Shown here piece by piece: positions 1 to 10,363 of a stretch of DNA of 64,000 nt. Source of the stretch: Sclerotiophoma versabilis. Lineage: Eukaryota; Ascomycota; Dothideomycetes; Pleosporales; Didymellaceae. Each line of letters starts with the position of its first letter. Position 1 is the first letter of the stretch. The notes under the pieces were generated by a model. It searched no databases. It was not told where the DNA came from and saw only the letters and a list, made by a program, of their open reading frames with translations. The DNA lies in the NCBI GenBank assembly GCA_012274445.1, contig JAAROD010000011.1, forward strand, positions 124,001 through 188,000, written 5' to 3'. The position numbers and the translations under genes are program-made.

Positions 1-2102
1 ATAAGACACAGGCAGAGAGGGCATGGGTACATTCGTTCGATCCTGAAGGTAACAGTCTTGACCATTGACGACACTCCCTCTAGAGAGTTGACGGCACTTT
101 CTATTCGACCCGCGAGCCGTGTACTACTGCTCGATTTTATCGACGAATTTCGCGTTCTTTCTTGAAGCGAAAAATGACTGTGTCCTCTGTGAAATGTGCT
201 CCTGGTATCACATGGCAACGACCGAGAAGAATTTGACCGATAATAGGGCCACCAGCTCTTGAAGTATCTAGTCTCTTGTGAGCTATCTGCTTTGCTAGAA
301 AATAGGCTACTAGTCTTGTTAGATAGGTGGGCCGCTGAGGAGATTGTCGATGAAAACTTTAGACAGATAGAAGTAGCACTGAGCAGCATTGTGGTACTCA
401 ACGAACATAGATTTAGTTGCCTCGGTTATTTCTATGCTGCTTGCCTTTGTTTATGCGGCAAGTGTTGACCTAGAAGTATTGGAGGCTGTCTACAGCAGCC
501 TAATCTGCGCAGAACCGGGGCTTCTTGAAATCTGCCTTGGACGTCCCTGTGTCTTTCTCTAGATATGCTAAAATAACTTCTTTATAGTCTGTGCCCTAAG
601 TATGAGAAAAGATAGCATGTGAGGGATAACGTCATTTAGGAACTGCTTCGAAGTATGTCTGCCATTATCGTCGCGTTGCAGAAGGTACATGGCAAGTAGA
701 CTAAAACAGATGAGCAGCTCCAAGTGAGATGTTCTTCTAGTGGAAGAGAGCAGATTGTGGGTACAAGGCGATCGAAATTATAGCATGCAACAACTGTTCC
801 ATGCCACAACCGCTTCGCAGCCATGCAGCAAGAGGCAGAGTTAGCCAGATCTGTTAAAACGGAGGGTTTCTTGGAGAATGCAGAACCCTATGTACAGTAT
901 TAGAACTTGTGAGAAAGATGTGTACAAAAATAAGCAATATAGTGTAGTAATCTCTTCTTGCTTAGCAAAGTGCTGTTATAATCTTGATCCAATAATTGTA
1001 TAGTATATTGCTTAGCGCGCTCTTTCTGGCAATAGACCACACATTATGCACAAGTTAGAGAAGATAACTAAAGGCCGTGCAAAAGGCGTTCATCACAGCC
1101 AAGACCTCTATGCGGATCTACCACTTAACAAGAAGCGTAGTGTAAAGGAACTGTGTAAGGAGAACAAGTAAGGTGCAAGATCTAGATACATACTAGTTAT
1201 GTCACCAGCTAGCTCTAGAGACAAACCCAAGAAATTGGCCTAAAAGTACAAAATGCTTACAAGAGGTCTTTAATGTGCTAGAGCAGCAGTTACCTTAATA
1301 AGGTTTAGGACTAAGTGATTAAGACATGAAAGAGCCTTCTGCCTAGCACGACTAGATTCGCTCCGCACGTGTTGATTCATCGCTGTGTCTCTTGGCATAG
1401 CGCTGACTGTGGCATTGCTACGCATCGGTTCTGATGGCGTACTGAAAAGTATACCTTGCAGTGGAACAAAAGCAGTCCGCACTTTGGAGACCATGACAAA
1501 AACATACAACAGCGGGTATTCGCTAGTGGTCACCCACCTAACTACTAATCCGCCGGTACGTTGCTTAAATAGGGCTGAGCGAACGGGAAGCCTTGTTTTC
1601 AACGTCCTATGGTCGTATGTGGTATTACCTCTAATGTTTTGATATATATCCCTCATGTTTTGAGTTTTCACAATGCATCATCACTTGTCTCGAATATCGA
1701 AAACACCTCTGACCCCAGCACGATATGCGACACGCTCCGCGTCCTGCAGATTGAAGCTAAGGCGACGACAGAAAACACCGCACCGATCCTCGATCCGGAA
1801 TGCATATTCAGGCGGGCCGCCAAGTCTACCTAGTGGTTCAAAGAAAGGCAAGAGCGTCCATAATAGAAGGTGGAACCGTTTGGCGCAGCAGATGCACACT
1901 TGGCAGCCAATGTGCCCTGTTTGACAAACAACCTGGGTCTACCGCGAGCCGCGTACAGCAGGCGTCATGTCTTGGCTGAGACACTTGTCGTAAGTCATTA
2001 GTTCGACCATTCGCGCATCTCACCGTCGTTTGTTGAAAGTGAAACTTCTTCTCTGTGTGCCTTCGTCTGGGTTGCACAGGTGCGCGTGCAGTCGCTATAT
2101 CC
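1..2102. other. Gene-poor stretch upstream of the mannosyltransferase
   Basis: Only short open frames occur on either strand and none resembles a known protein. The segment 1270-1671 is open on both strands for more than 250 bases, which often happens inside transposon-derived repeats, but I could not tie it to a family. The last 200 bases are probably the promoter of the gene that starts at 2103. Confidence 0.5.
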
Positions 2103-3463
2103 ATGCCCTTACTTCGTCCTACGCGCAATTGGTTACGCGCCTTGCACCACACAGCAACTTCGCATTGGAAGTTGATTGTGTTCGTCGCATTTTTGTTGCT
2201 GCTCGAAGTTTGCGTCCATGTGCGAAACCATGCTGTCACGCGTCCGGCCAAGCCTCTCGATGCGCCATTCTACACATGCTGTCAAGATCCCGTCCTGAAC
2301 ACCACCGCACGCGCATCAGCCGTGCTCTTGATGCTAGCTCGTAACATGGAAGTTGATGGCGCGGTAGCCAGCGTGCGAAGTGTGCAAGAACAATTCAATG
2401 ATCATTTTGGATACCCATGGGTATTCTTGAACGATGTGGAGTGGAGTGAGGAGTTTAAGGAGAAGGTTGGGCAGGCGGTGGGCAAGGGAGTGGACGTGAA
2501 ATTTGAACAGATACCAAAGACAATGTGGGGCTATCCAGAGTGGATTGACCAGGAGAAGGCAAAGGAAGATATGCAGATAATGAAGCACAAGAAGATACAA
2601 TATGGTGGATCCGAGAGTTATCACCACATGTGTCGCTTCCAGTCTGGGTACGTTGTATCTTGCTCTCTAACTTACCTGCCTTACCTTGGTTCCTTCGTCA
2701 ATTTTTTTTTGGACACAGTCCTGACTTACACTATCAGTTTCTTCTTCGATCACCCCACCCTCCTTCGCTACAAGTACTACTGGCGCGTCGAGCCAAACAT
2801 CCGCTTCACCTGCGCCCTAACCTACGACCCTTTGTCTCCATGCGAACCCACAAGAAGCGCTACGGTTACAACATCGCCCTCTGGGAGCGCGGTCAAACCG
2901 TCCCAACACTCTTCCGCAAACTCTCCGATTTCAAATCCACCCACTACCTCCCCACATCTCCGCTCTGGACTGCCATGATTGACGCATCGTACATGCCATG
3001 GCCATTCCGCCGAGCTCTAACTTGGCTGAGGAATAGAGACAGCAATGGCGATTTGTGGAACATGTGTCATTTCTGGAGTAACATCGAGATCGCGGACTTG
3101 GAATTTTTTCGCTCGGACGCGTACCGCAAGGTCTTTGAATACTTAGATAGGGAGGGTGGGTTCTACTACGAGAGGTGGGGTGATGCGCCTGTACATTCGC
3201 TCGCGGCTGCTATGCTACTCAAACCAGAAGAGCTGCACCACTTTTCGGACCTTGGGTATATACATGATGGGTTGCAGTATTGTACTTTTCAGAGTACGCA
3301 AAGGGAGAAGAAGAGAGGATTTGCTGTGCCACCGGGTGTTAGTGGGAAGGGGCACAGGAAGATTGAGGGACGGGAAGAAGTGGGTTGTAGGTGTAAATGT
3401 GACCCTGAAGCGAGGGTCGTAGAGCCAACTTGTTTAAACAGGATTGGTTTGGCCATGGCTTGA
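2103..3463 (+). CDS. KRE2/MNT1-type alpha-1,2-mannosyltransferase (GT15), frameshifted
   Basis: Golgi type II membrane enzyme that adds mannose from GDP-mannose to O- and N-linked glycans of cell-wall proteins. I chose the ATG at 2103 (an in-frame ATG lies at 2055) because a single hydrophobic anchor follows about 20 residues later. Exon 1 is 2103-2647; a 90-nt intron 2648-2737 removes a sequence that is in frame but foreign to the family; exon 2 runs to the TGA at 3461. GT15 signatures are clear: YHHMCRFQSG joined to FFFDHP, YYWRVEP, LWNMCHFWSN, and GGFYYERWGDAPVHS, which contains the glutamate proposed as nucleophile in Kre2. The Cys-containing C-terminus (CRCKCDP...PTCLNR) is also typical. 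Oddity: between TYDP and FVSM (about 2829-2833) the frame shifts by one base, with both sides well conserved. Either the gene is recently broken or the assembly lost a base. Family call is firm; functionality is uncertain. Confidence 0.88.
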
Positions 3464-3836
3464 AAGGGATGATGTTGATAAGTATGCAGGCAATATTAGC
3501 TCGCAAGATACTGGTAGACGGCCGGATGAATCGAATAAGCTGCAAGGATGGAGAGGAGGCATGTTAGTGCTGTCTCTCTCAGACACCGCCGCCCGTCATA
3601 ACGACGGTAGAAGAGAGTGATGGAGCGCAAAAAAGCATGGTGAGCACCAACACGACAGGTCGAATCAAGTTCCAGCGGGACAAGATCATGCCGAATCCGA
3701 TGTCGCCAAGAAGGGTCTGCAGTCGCAAGTAGCATTTGAGGTATAGGCGTTAGAGGAGCAGTTAGGCAGGTAAAATTCCGCTTACGCGTGGTGCTGGGCA
3801 TACAGATGGGGTATACGCAGCGTACGGGAACGCGGA
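3464..3836. other. Intergenic, possibly upstream part of transposon remnant
   Basis: No supportable gene. A minus-strand open frame (3496-3951) is probably the antisense shadow of the transposon remnant that follows. Confidence 0.4.
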
Positions 3837-4148
3837 GTGCACAGTGATCTGGGCGAGCAGCATTTGTTACAGGATCGCGATGATGCAGGAGTTGGTGCAG
3901 TGGATAGCAACACGCGTAAATTACGTAGTTGTACATGGGTGGGAGCGGCAAAGGTGATGAGCTATGGAGACCTCATAGCTGCACAAGAAAAGCGTGACCA
4001 GCGGGAGGCGGCCGCTGAGACCAGAACGACTTCCGGCCGCGGTTGCAAGCGTGGAAAGACTAAAGGTGCATGTCGTTTGCCGGTGGCTGGGGCGCACCGC
4101 TTTCTTGCTGCCTGCTCGTTGCCCTTCACTGAGTGTGCTTTTCCGTGA
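3837..4148 (+). mobile_element. Remnant of pogo-like DDE transposase C-terminus
   Basis: The translated frame holds DDAGVGAVDSNTRKL and then VGAAKVMSYGDLIAAQEKR with a basic, Arg/Lys-rich tail. This order, a charged linker, a KVMSYEDL-like block, then basic residues, is how many fungal pogo/Fot-type DDE transposases end. Only the last ~100 codons are recognisable and no start, DDE core or terminal repeats were found, so this is a truncated relic. It sits directly downstream of the mannosyltransferase and just before the C15G14 palindrome. The match is from memory of the family, not from a search. Confidence 0.5.
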
Positions 4149-4176
4149 CTCGCTCCGGCCACACCGATGTTTTCAT

Positions 4177-4205
4177 CCCCCCCCCCCCCCCGGGGGGGGG
4201 GGGGG
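4177..4205. repeat. C15G14 homopolymer palindrome
   Basis: Fifteen C directly followed by fourteen G, a nearly perfect inverted repeat without a loop. It lies just after the transposase remnant. It could be a genuine G-quadruplex-prone junction or an artefact of sequencing or joining. Confidence 0.95.
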
Positions 4206-4956
4206 CTTTCTATGCTGAATCAAGCAATAGTGACTCACCTAAGAGTGCTGAAAAGTGTGCCTCCTCAGTCAAAAACAGCTATGCAAACCTCGTCGGCTCT
4301 AAGTCGATGTCCAAGTGTGTCTCGTAGCTTACCTTGAACCTAAGACCGCAATGAGCCATAGATGTTAGCACGTTCAAGTAGAAAACCATAGGAATAGATA
4401 ATAAGTACTGTTTTTTGTGCACATTATTACTATCTCCTACAACCAAGCTCGTGGATTGGGACAAGAAGAAAAGGTTTCCGCTTTGTTATTGGTGTATGTT
4501 ACAACGCGACTTTTGACCACTTCTGTCGATGGTAGCTAGTCAAGCACAGCAGGCTTGCTACACTTAGAGTGTGGCATTGCGCAGCACGAAAAAGACTGCA
4601 GAATAGCCGTTATTGAGCTGATACATTATAAATACAGTACTATTCTTGGAGAACAGCTAATCAGCTCGGGTTTAAGATGCGTAGGTGTAGGGGTAAGCTG
4701 TTAAAGTTGAACTTTGAGCAAAGCGTGTAAGCAAAATTCGATTACTTCTTGGAAATGATTATTAGTACAGAAGGGTCTGTAAGGGGTCAGCTTACGGCGA
4801 AGTAGAACATCTCAAAAATAGTGTAATGATAAGCAGTATAGAGTCAACTATCTAGCTTAAAAGTTAGGTTAAGATCCTAATAACAAACTTAATCAAGAAG
4901 AAAGTATACCCCTACAGAGGTAGTGTTTCTACTTACTACATACTCAATTAAATTCA
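4206..4956. other. Gene-free interval
   Basis: AT-rich sequence with only short open frames. I see no gene or recognisable element here. Confidence 0.5.
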
Positions 4957-5668
4957 TTATTTGTCCATCTCTGGCGCAATTACTTTGCTTTTCCAAATTT
5001 GCGCACGCTGACCATTGACAACTGAAGCGCCTTTACTAGCGAAGAAGGAGCCGATAGGGCTGGGATTACTAACTTGGCCCTGAGGGTGAGTAGCAGCAGC
5101 AGTTGCATATTGATAGAGATTTTGTGCAGATTATTCTAAATCAAGGCTGTCTATGTTGCCGACGGCAGCACTCAGCTCCAGCTTTCTGCAGAACTCGGGA
5201 CGTTGGGATAGCTTGCCCGCTCGAGAGATCTTGACATTTAAAAGTATAGTGAGCCGTTATCCTACCATGTATATCCGCCTGGTTCACGTCCGCCTTCTGG
5301 GCCAAGAGCAATTCCACGCACTCGGTCATATCGCTATATGCTGCGCGATGAGGAGATACCACGCCGTATTTGCCGCCTACCCTTACATCTGCGCCATGAT
5401 TTAGAAATTTCTTGACGACGTGTTTGCCGCTATGATGGGTTGCCCAAGACAGCGCAGTACGGCCATTGCTGTCGACACTGTTGATAGAATGCCTGCTGTA
5501 AGTCAGTCGCTTGATGGCAACGCCAATTCCATTGTGTGAGAATTGCGAGTGTGCATTCTCAATATTATTATGATAAGTGCCTTTCAGTCTGTGTCCATGT
5601 GTTGTTCGGCACTGCGAAATCCCACATGCATTCGCCTCAAAGTCACTAAACCGGGTAAAACGTAGCAT
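4957..5668 (-). pseudogene. Decayed ankyrin-repeat protein gene
   Basis: The main open frame (5668-5141) carries about three ankyrin repeats: NSVDSNGRTALSWATHHSG, a degenerate KYGVVSPHRAAYSDM repeat with the ECVELLLAQKADVNQAD helix pair, and DIHGRITAHY. Near its end, right after the KAGAE of a repeat, the coding sense continues in another frame, runs through a TAA at 5131-5133, and goes on as a coherent tail to a TAA at 4957. One frameshift and one nonsense codon therefore interrupt a longer protein. The TAA could come from CAA by a C-to-T change of the kind left by repeat-induced point mutation, but one site proves nothing. Such proteins are common in expanded ankyrin/NACHT families of Pleosporales. 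No start with good context was found, so the N-terminus is probably lost as well. Confidence 0.65.
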
Positions 5669-7370
5669 CTTTTCTACAGCTGTGGTGTGCGTTTAGATCA
5701 TACTTCTGTGATATAGTTGGCATCTACACAGCATGTAGTAGTGTCCACGTCGCATAGCATGATTCTGTACTCGACCAGCGTTATGACCGTGACCTTGTGA
5801 TGGCCAGACAGTATAGTTGCAGCGTCTGTCATTGCAAGCACACAACATTTCGTCCAGTTTGATTGAAACAGCTAGAGGTTCACGGTATCAGTGTAAGCAA
5901 ATTTCAATCTAAAGTCATTGCCTAAGGGATTTCTTCCAGGCGCAACATTGGAAACCGTCATGTTGAATTCCTTATTCGATGCACTCCACACGCGGAAAAT
6001 TTTTCAAGCGCAACCCTTCGAATATCAGTGTTAACTACGAGTATTTTAGATTAATGGCGCCATAGGCATAATCTAGCCCGTGATCATGACGAATTGAGCC
6101 ATACTCTTAGAGCGAATGCAGTACCACTTCGACGTCAACAATGCTTATTTCCAGCGGAGATCTTTACACATACCTGCACGTAGCTCAATAAAAGCCGACC
6201 TTATAACTCACATCATAGTGATATGCACTTAGCGTGACGTCGGGAAGCTTGAGGGCATGAGCGATCAGCCGAGTAAGCCCAGACTTGGGTCTACGATAGA
6301 AGCATTTCTTCCTGCCGGCCATAAACAACTCCGACTAGGTACCAAAAATGCCTAGTAGATTCCGTGGCCAATGGGACAAGTCACGACCAGCTGCTTCCAA
6401 AAACCTCACTACACCCACGTCAAATCGCCAGATCAACCAAACACAACACATCTTGCCGTACCGGCACATATCCCCAACAAGACTAATTCCTAGGCCTCTT
6501 ATTCGCAATAAACGCCACATGTACTGCAAGGCTGGTGTATCCCTAACGACAACGCGGAAAGCAGTACTAGCAGCAGACAGATTGTTCAGATCCGCAACTA
6601 CTGTAACGCGGAAGCATCTAGAATTAATATGTCGAGAAGTTCGACAAACAATTGATATGCCATGGCAAATGACCAAGCTGCGGCTATGATCAACTTCAGG
6701 TTTAGATACGGCCGAAACGCTAACATATAAGATGAGAACCGGAGTGCACAAGCAGTTCGCGAAAGATTTCATCCTTGTGTTATCGTCTTGTGGTTCGATT
6801 TCGCAAGGTTTGGAGTGAAGTTTACTTAGTCCACAATCAAGCAAGGGATTTGGTTGCTCGGAGGGACAGTGTGGTTGGTTCTCAATCAATGGGATGGCCG
6901 GAGCTGCTTCGAATGAATCAGAGACTCAGTGTCACAACACCCCATGCTGATACAATTCTCCGGGACTACAAGGCCGCAGTGAACGTGAGCGTATGATCGA
7001 AACTAATACCGTCCGCTCGACTTCCGTTCCGATGAGAGTACAGGGCGAATTTCTATGTGTTTACAGATACAAGCCAGTGCCTCCTCGCAGCACTACGTCT
7101 CGCTAGGCATGACAGCCCAACCTATGGCATTCCAGCCTCTAGCAGATTCAGCTTGTAACAATCTAGCCTGCGAATTGTTATTTGTACACTGCTATCAACA
7201 CTTTGACTATAGCTATCACAAGTTCTGTTTTAGATTTTATAAACCAGATGTCTACTAAAATATTCAAGTGTCTTCTACAACTCGCAAGGACCAGCGTCGT
7301 GCCTATGTTTTGAATGAATTGCTATGATATACAATTTATACCTAGAAGCTGCTATCTAAGATAAATATAC
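5669..7370. other. Gene-free interval with possible repeat relic
   Basis: Between 6335 and 6889 both strands stay open for 340-550 bases, a pattern often seen in dispersed repeats, but neither translation is recognisable. The rest holds short frames only. Confidence 0.4.
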
Positions 7371-7767
7371 CTAAGGGCAAGGACGTCCTGTTGCAGTGTC
7401 GATAGCGCAGCAGTCGGCATTCTATTGTCGAAGTTTTTGTTAGTACGGTTTTTATTGCGTAACAATACATCTATACTTACGCAGTCTTTGCGGGTCACGT
7501 CGACACGCTCGCACAGTGTCCAGAGTTTTGCATTACCCGCAAAATCGCTGCAAACACCCGTTACAGCAGCGTTAACTCTGCCTATCTGACGGCCACAGGC
7601 TGCCTCAGAGGAGTAACAACAGTTTATGCTCTCATGGCACCAAACACCCTGATTGATGTTAATATAAAGTGCATTGCAGAAAAATCTGATCCAAAACTGC
7701 TTACATATACGGAGCCGGTAAAAAGCAAGGTTGATAGAGCTGCAACAGTAATGGTGATGAATCGCAT
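7371..7767 (-). CDS. Small secreted ten-cysteine protein, paralog 2
   Basis: Found by splicing. Exon 1 7767-7705 encodes a hydrophobic signal peptide; intron 7704-7649 (GTAAGC..CAG); exon 2 7648-7481; intron 7480-7422 (GTAAGT..TAG with an ACTAAC branch site); exon 3 7421-7371 ending in TAG. The product is 93 residues with ten cysteines after the signal peptide. Spacing is C-x5-CC-x6-C-x14-C-x12-C-x9-C-x3-CC-x9-C, ending in Cys-Pro. Both introns are phase 0: the first separates the signal peptide from the cysteine domain, the second falls right after the seventh cysteine. The same plan recurs in the genes at 8328-8725 and 9588-9996. Function is unknown. Size, secretion signal, even number of cysteines and transposon-scarred location fit an apoplastic effector or antimicrobial protein, which is an inference only. 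I do not recognise a named family. Confidence 0.8.
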
Positions 7768-8327
7768 GGTGAAAACTTTCAGATAGGATGTGGGTGCGTT
7801 TGAGAGATCAAGTAGAGAAATGAAGAACGAAGTGGATCTATTGTGAAAGCGATGTTTGCATGCTGGTAGCTTCATATCCCTAGCTTGTTTGCTTATATAC
7901 TTCAAAAGCTAGAACTAGGCTCACCATATGCGTGATATCGTCTATCCCCTAAGGAGATTTCCGTTTTGTCCTCAGTGGATCGTTATATCAGGGGCCCGAT
8001 CGTTCGATGTCTTCGGTAACCCGGCAGAGCAGAAGGAATAAGAGTGCGCTGATCGCCGTGGTTGTGCCGAGAATTCGAACATGCACACTACTCATGTCAC
8101 ACACCGGTAACTTCCAACAATTGCTAGAGTTGCACTACAACCTACCGCCCTTATACTAGCGCTACCAAGATCAAGCTCTAAGATAGTCACTGAACAAACT
8201 CGTGTTAGTTGTATAGTATAAAGTCTCTCGCACCCAACTGGCGGCATCACCCAACTCTTCCTTCACTCACAGGAAACCTCAACTACTCTTCTACAATACG
8301 TCTTCAAAGCAAACTTTGAATCATAAG
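7768..8327. promoter_or_regulatory. Divergent promoter region between paralogs 2 and 1
   Basis: This 560-bp region separates the head-to-head ten-Cys genes. It contains a TATATAAG on the minus strand (7899-7892), about 125 bases before the ATG of paralog 2, and a TATAAAG on the plus strand (8217-8223), about 105 bases before the ATG of paralog 1. The leader before 8328 is pyrimidine-rich, as is usual in filamentous fungi. Shared control of both genes is possible but not shown. Confidence 0.45.
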
Positions 8328-8725
8328 ATGCACTTTAACATTCTTACTGCTGGCTTAATCACTGGAATAATGGTTGGAAGTACATTTGGAGCCCCCGGCA
8401 AGCCTAGCGGACAAGTAGTAAGTACTTCAGTCCTGGCTTTTTTCTGCCAACTAACACATTTAGACCGACGCTTGCTATAAGAGTGTTGATTGCTGCTACG
8501 TTTCTCACGCTGCGTGTGTAAGACAGCAGAACTTCGTTACAAGGTTTCTTATCTGCGACACGCGTGGTGCAACATACTGCTCTGACGAAGGCATCAAACA
8601 ATCTGAATGTGTTAGTAGTATCAACCTTTACTTATGAGATAGTACTTACCTCAAAATAGGACGCTGATTGTTGTTCAATCTCAACTCGTAAAGGCCGCGC
8701 CTGCCCCCCTGTCAATTCGGAGTAA
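8328..8725 (+). CDS. Small secreted ten-cysteine protein, paralog 1
   Basis: Found by splicing. Exon 1 8328-8417 carries the signal peptide and a short linker; intron 8418-8463 (GTAAGT, branch CTAAC, TAG, 46 nt); exon 2 8464-8610; intron 8611-8659 (GTTAGT..TAG, 49 nt); exon 3 8660-8725 ending in TAA. The product is 100 residues. A probable cleavage site follows a small-residue stretch ending in FGA. Ten cysteines are spaced C-x5-CC-x6-C-x12-C-x7-C-x9-C-x3-CC-x9-C and end in Cys-Pro-Pro. The third exon has the family hallmark DADCC-x-I-x-T. No homology to a named protein is known to me. The double-Cys pairs suggest a compact disulfide-bonded fold. Neighbours are paralog 2 (divergent) and paralog 3 (convergent). 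All three genes are intact, in contrast to the decayed genes around them. Confidence 0.82.
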
Positions 8726-9587
8726 GGGAGTTATTGTCAGAATAGAAGAGATGCTACACTATCTTTGTAAATCATTAGAAATTCTTAATAACTCAAATTA
8801 CAAGGAGTACACTGCGCGTCTTTCTACACATCCCCCCCCCCCCCCCCCACCAAGCCACGTAAAATCGATAGAGACACATTTGAGCTATATGTTTTAGATG
8901 ATTAATTTAGTGATTTCAATGATTCTCTTAATGGCATATTCGAAAACAAACATCGGGGCTCTAAATTGGCGCGAAAATAGTGACTTCTTCCTACGAAGAA
9001 AACTTTGCGCCCGCTTGTATTGAAGTTACTGCTAAATGATATCTTTACTCTTCCTAAGGCATTTATCACTTTCTAAAACCCTGTTACAGGTTGAAGATAT
9101 GGGACGTGATATCTAAATCAGCAGGATATAGCAAGTTAGGTGCAGAATTGTCAGCTCGTATGTGGGGATGTTTCTTACGGCCAAATTTAGCAACAGATAA
9201 GTCCAATCTTGTTGAAAAGCTCGCGAATGGCTCCCCAAGGCTTATAGTCAATCTACGTACAAAAATTCAATCTTGCGTTATGATGCTGAATCTACACGTG
9301 TCTTAGTAGGTGTTCGCTCTCCCCAAATGCCAGCCGCTAAACTACTGGGTAAATGCTATCACACTGCTTCTTGCAGAGATGTGTGAGCGCGCAGTACAGT
9401 AATATGTTGAGGCAGTTCTTTTTGCTTGACTACTTGACTAATCGCTTATGGTAATGATGATGGATTGATTGGTGATGACGATATTGATAGATTCGGTTTA
9501 CTTCCATGAGGCAGAAGGCCTAACTTGCTTGCAGAATATATGACTGGCCCCATAAATTCATCATACCATCTATGTTTATCATCCCAT
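8726..9587. other. Interval between convergent paralogs
   Basis: No gene seen. It holds a run of 17 C at 8832-8848. The small plus-strand frame at 9091-9306 has no recognisable features. Confidence 0.5.
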
Positions 9588-9996
9588 CTACTCTTTTGGG
9601 AATGGCTTTGGGCAGGAGATTCCATTGCCGGTGTGAATATCACAGCAGTCAGCATCCTGTACACAAAGTTAATTGATACAAGTTTTCGAACAGGATTGAG
9701 AACGACTTACACATTTTTCTGTACTAATACCATTGTTGGAGCAAAAGTTTGGGGCCTGGTTGCCATTGATACATGCTACAGTTCCCAGCTGGCGTAAACA
9801 AGCGTCTGAACCTGACTTGCCTCCCCAGCAGCAATTAGGGTCGTCTCGGAAGTCTTTGGTGCACTGAACTTGTTAAATCTCTTCTTCTAACAAGAAATTT
9901 ATGCAATTGCGGTCGCATATATCGGATAGGGGTACCAACAGTGGCTGACACAGTTGCAGAGAGCAGGAAGACAGTCAAGGCCCTTGTGAGTTGCAT
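9588..9996 (-). CDS. Small secreted ten-cysteine protein, paralog 3
   Basis: Found by splicing. Exon 1 9996-9940 is a signal peptide (19 codons); intron 9939-9864 (GTTGGT..CAG, 76 nt, with a weaker donor than the others); exon 2 9863-9711; intron 9710-9657 (GTAAGT..CAG, 54 nt); exon 3 9656-9588 ending in TAG. The product is 92 residues with ten cysteines spaced C-x9-CC-x9-C-x8-C-x9-C-x9-C-x3-CC-x9-C. It is the most divergent of the three in the N-terminal half, but C6-x9-C7-x3-CC-x9-C-P and the DADCC-x-I-x-T motif are unchanged. The second intron again falls at phase 0 directly after the seventh cysteine. The exact end of exon 1 is less certain than the other joins. Function unknown; candidate effector by inference. 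Confidence 0.75.
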
Positions 9997-10230
9997 TTTA
10001 AAGGTAAGATGGTATAATGGATAACAATTATGTTCGGAAAAGCTTCTTTGTAGAATAGGAGTGAAGAGTGACAGTTATTCAATAATTGATAGGTGGATTT
10101 TCTTGCTATTTATGTCAGACCAAATGTCCCATGGCATATCTAATACCATGATCGGCGTAATAGTCGGTTAGATGAGTAGTAGACCTCTGGCATAACACTC
10201 TGTATAACGTCTCATAGTCAATTCTGCATT

Positions 10231-10278
10231 ACAATCGGTACTATAATCGGTACTACAATCGGTATTACAATTGGTGCT
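10231..10278. repeat. 12-bp tandem repeat, four imperfect copies
   Basis: Four consecutive 12-mers of the form ACAATCGGTACT with one to three changes each. Non-coding, about 240 bases upstream of the ATG of paralog 3. Confidence 0.85.
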
Positions 10279-10336
10279 AAACTTGATGACATGACTAGTA
10301 GTTCATTGGATATGTGCATGACTATGTTACCTTGTA

Positions 10337-10363
10337 GTGTCTGTGCGTTTGGTGCACAGACAC
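10337..10363. repeat. Hairpin, 10-bp perfect arms
   Basis: GTGTCTGTGC and its reverse complement GCACAGACAC are separated by seven bases. It lies 60 bp from the 12-bp tandem repeat. No T-tract or gene end suggests a function. Confidence 0.8.
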
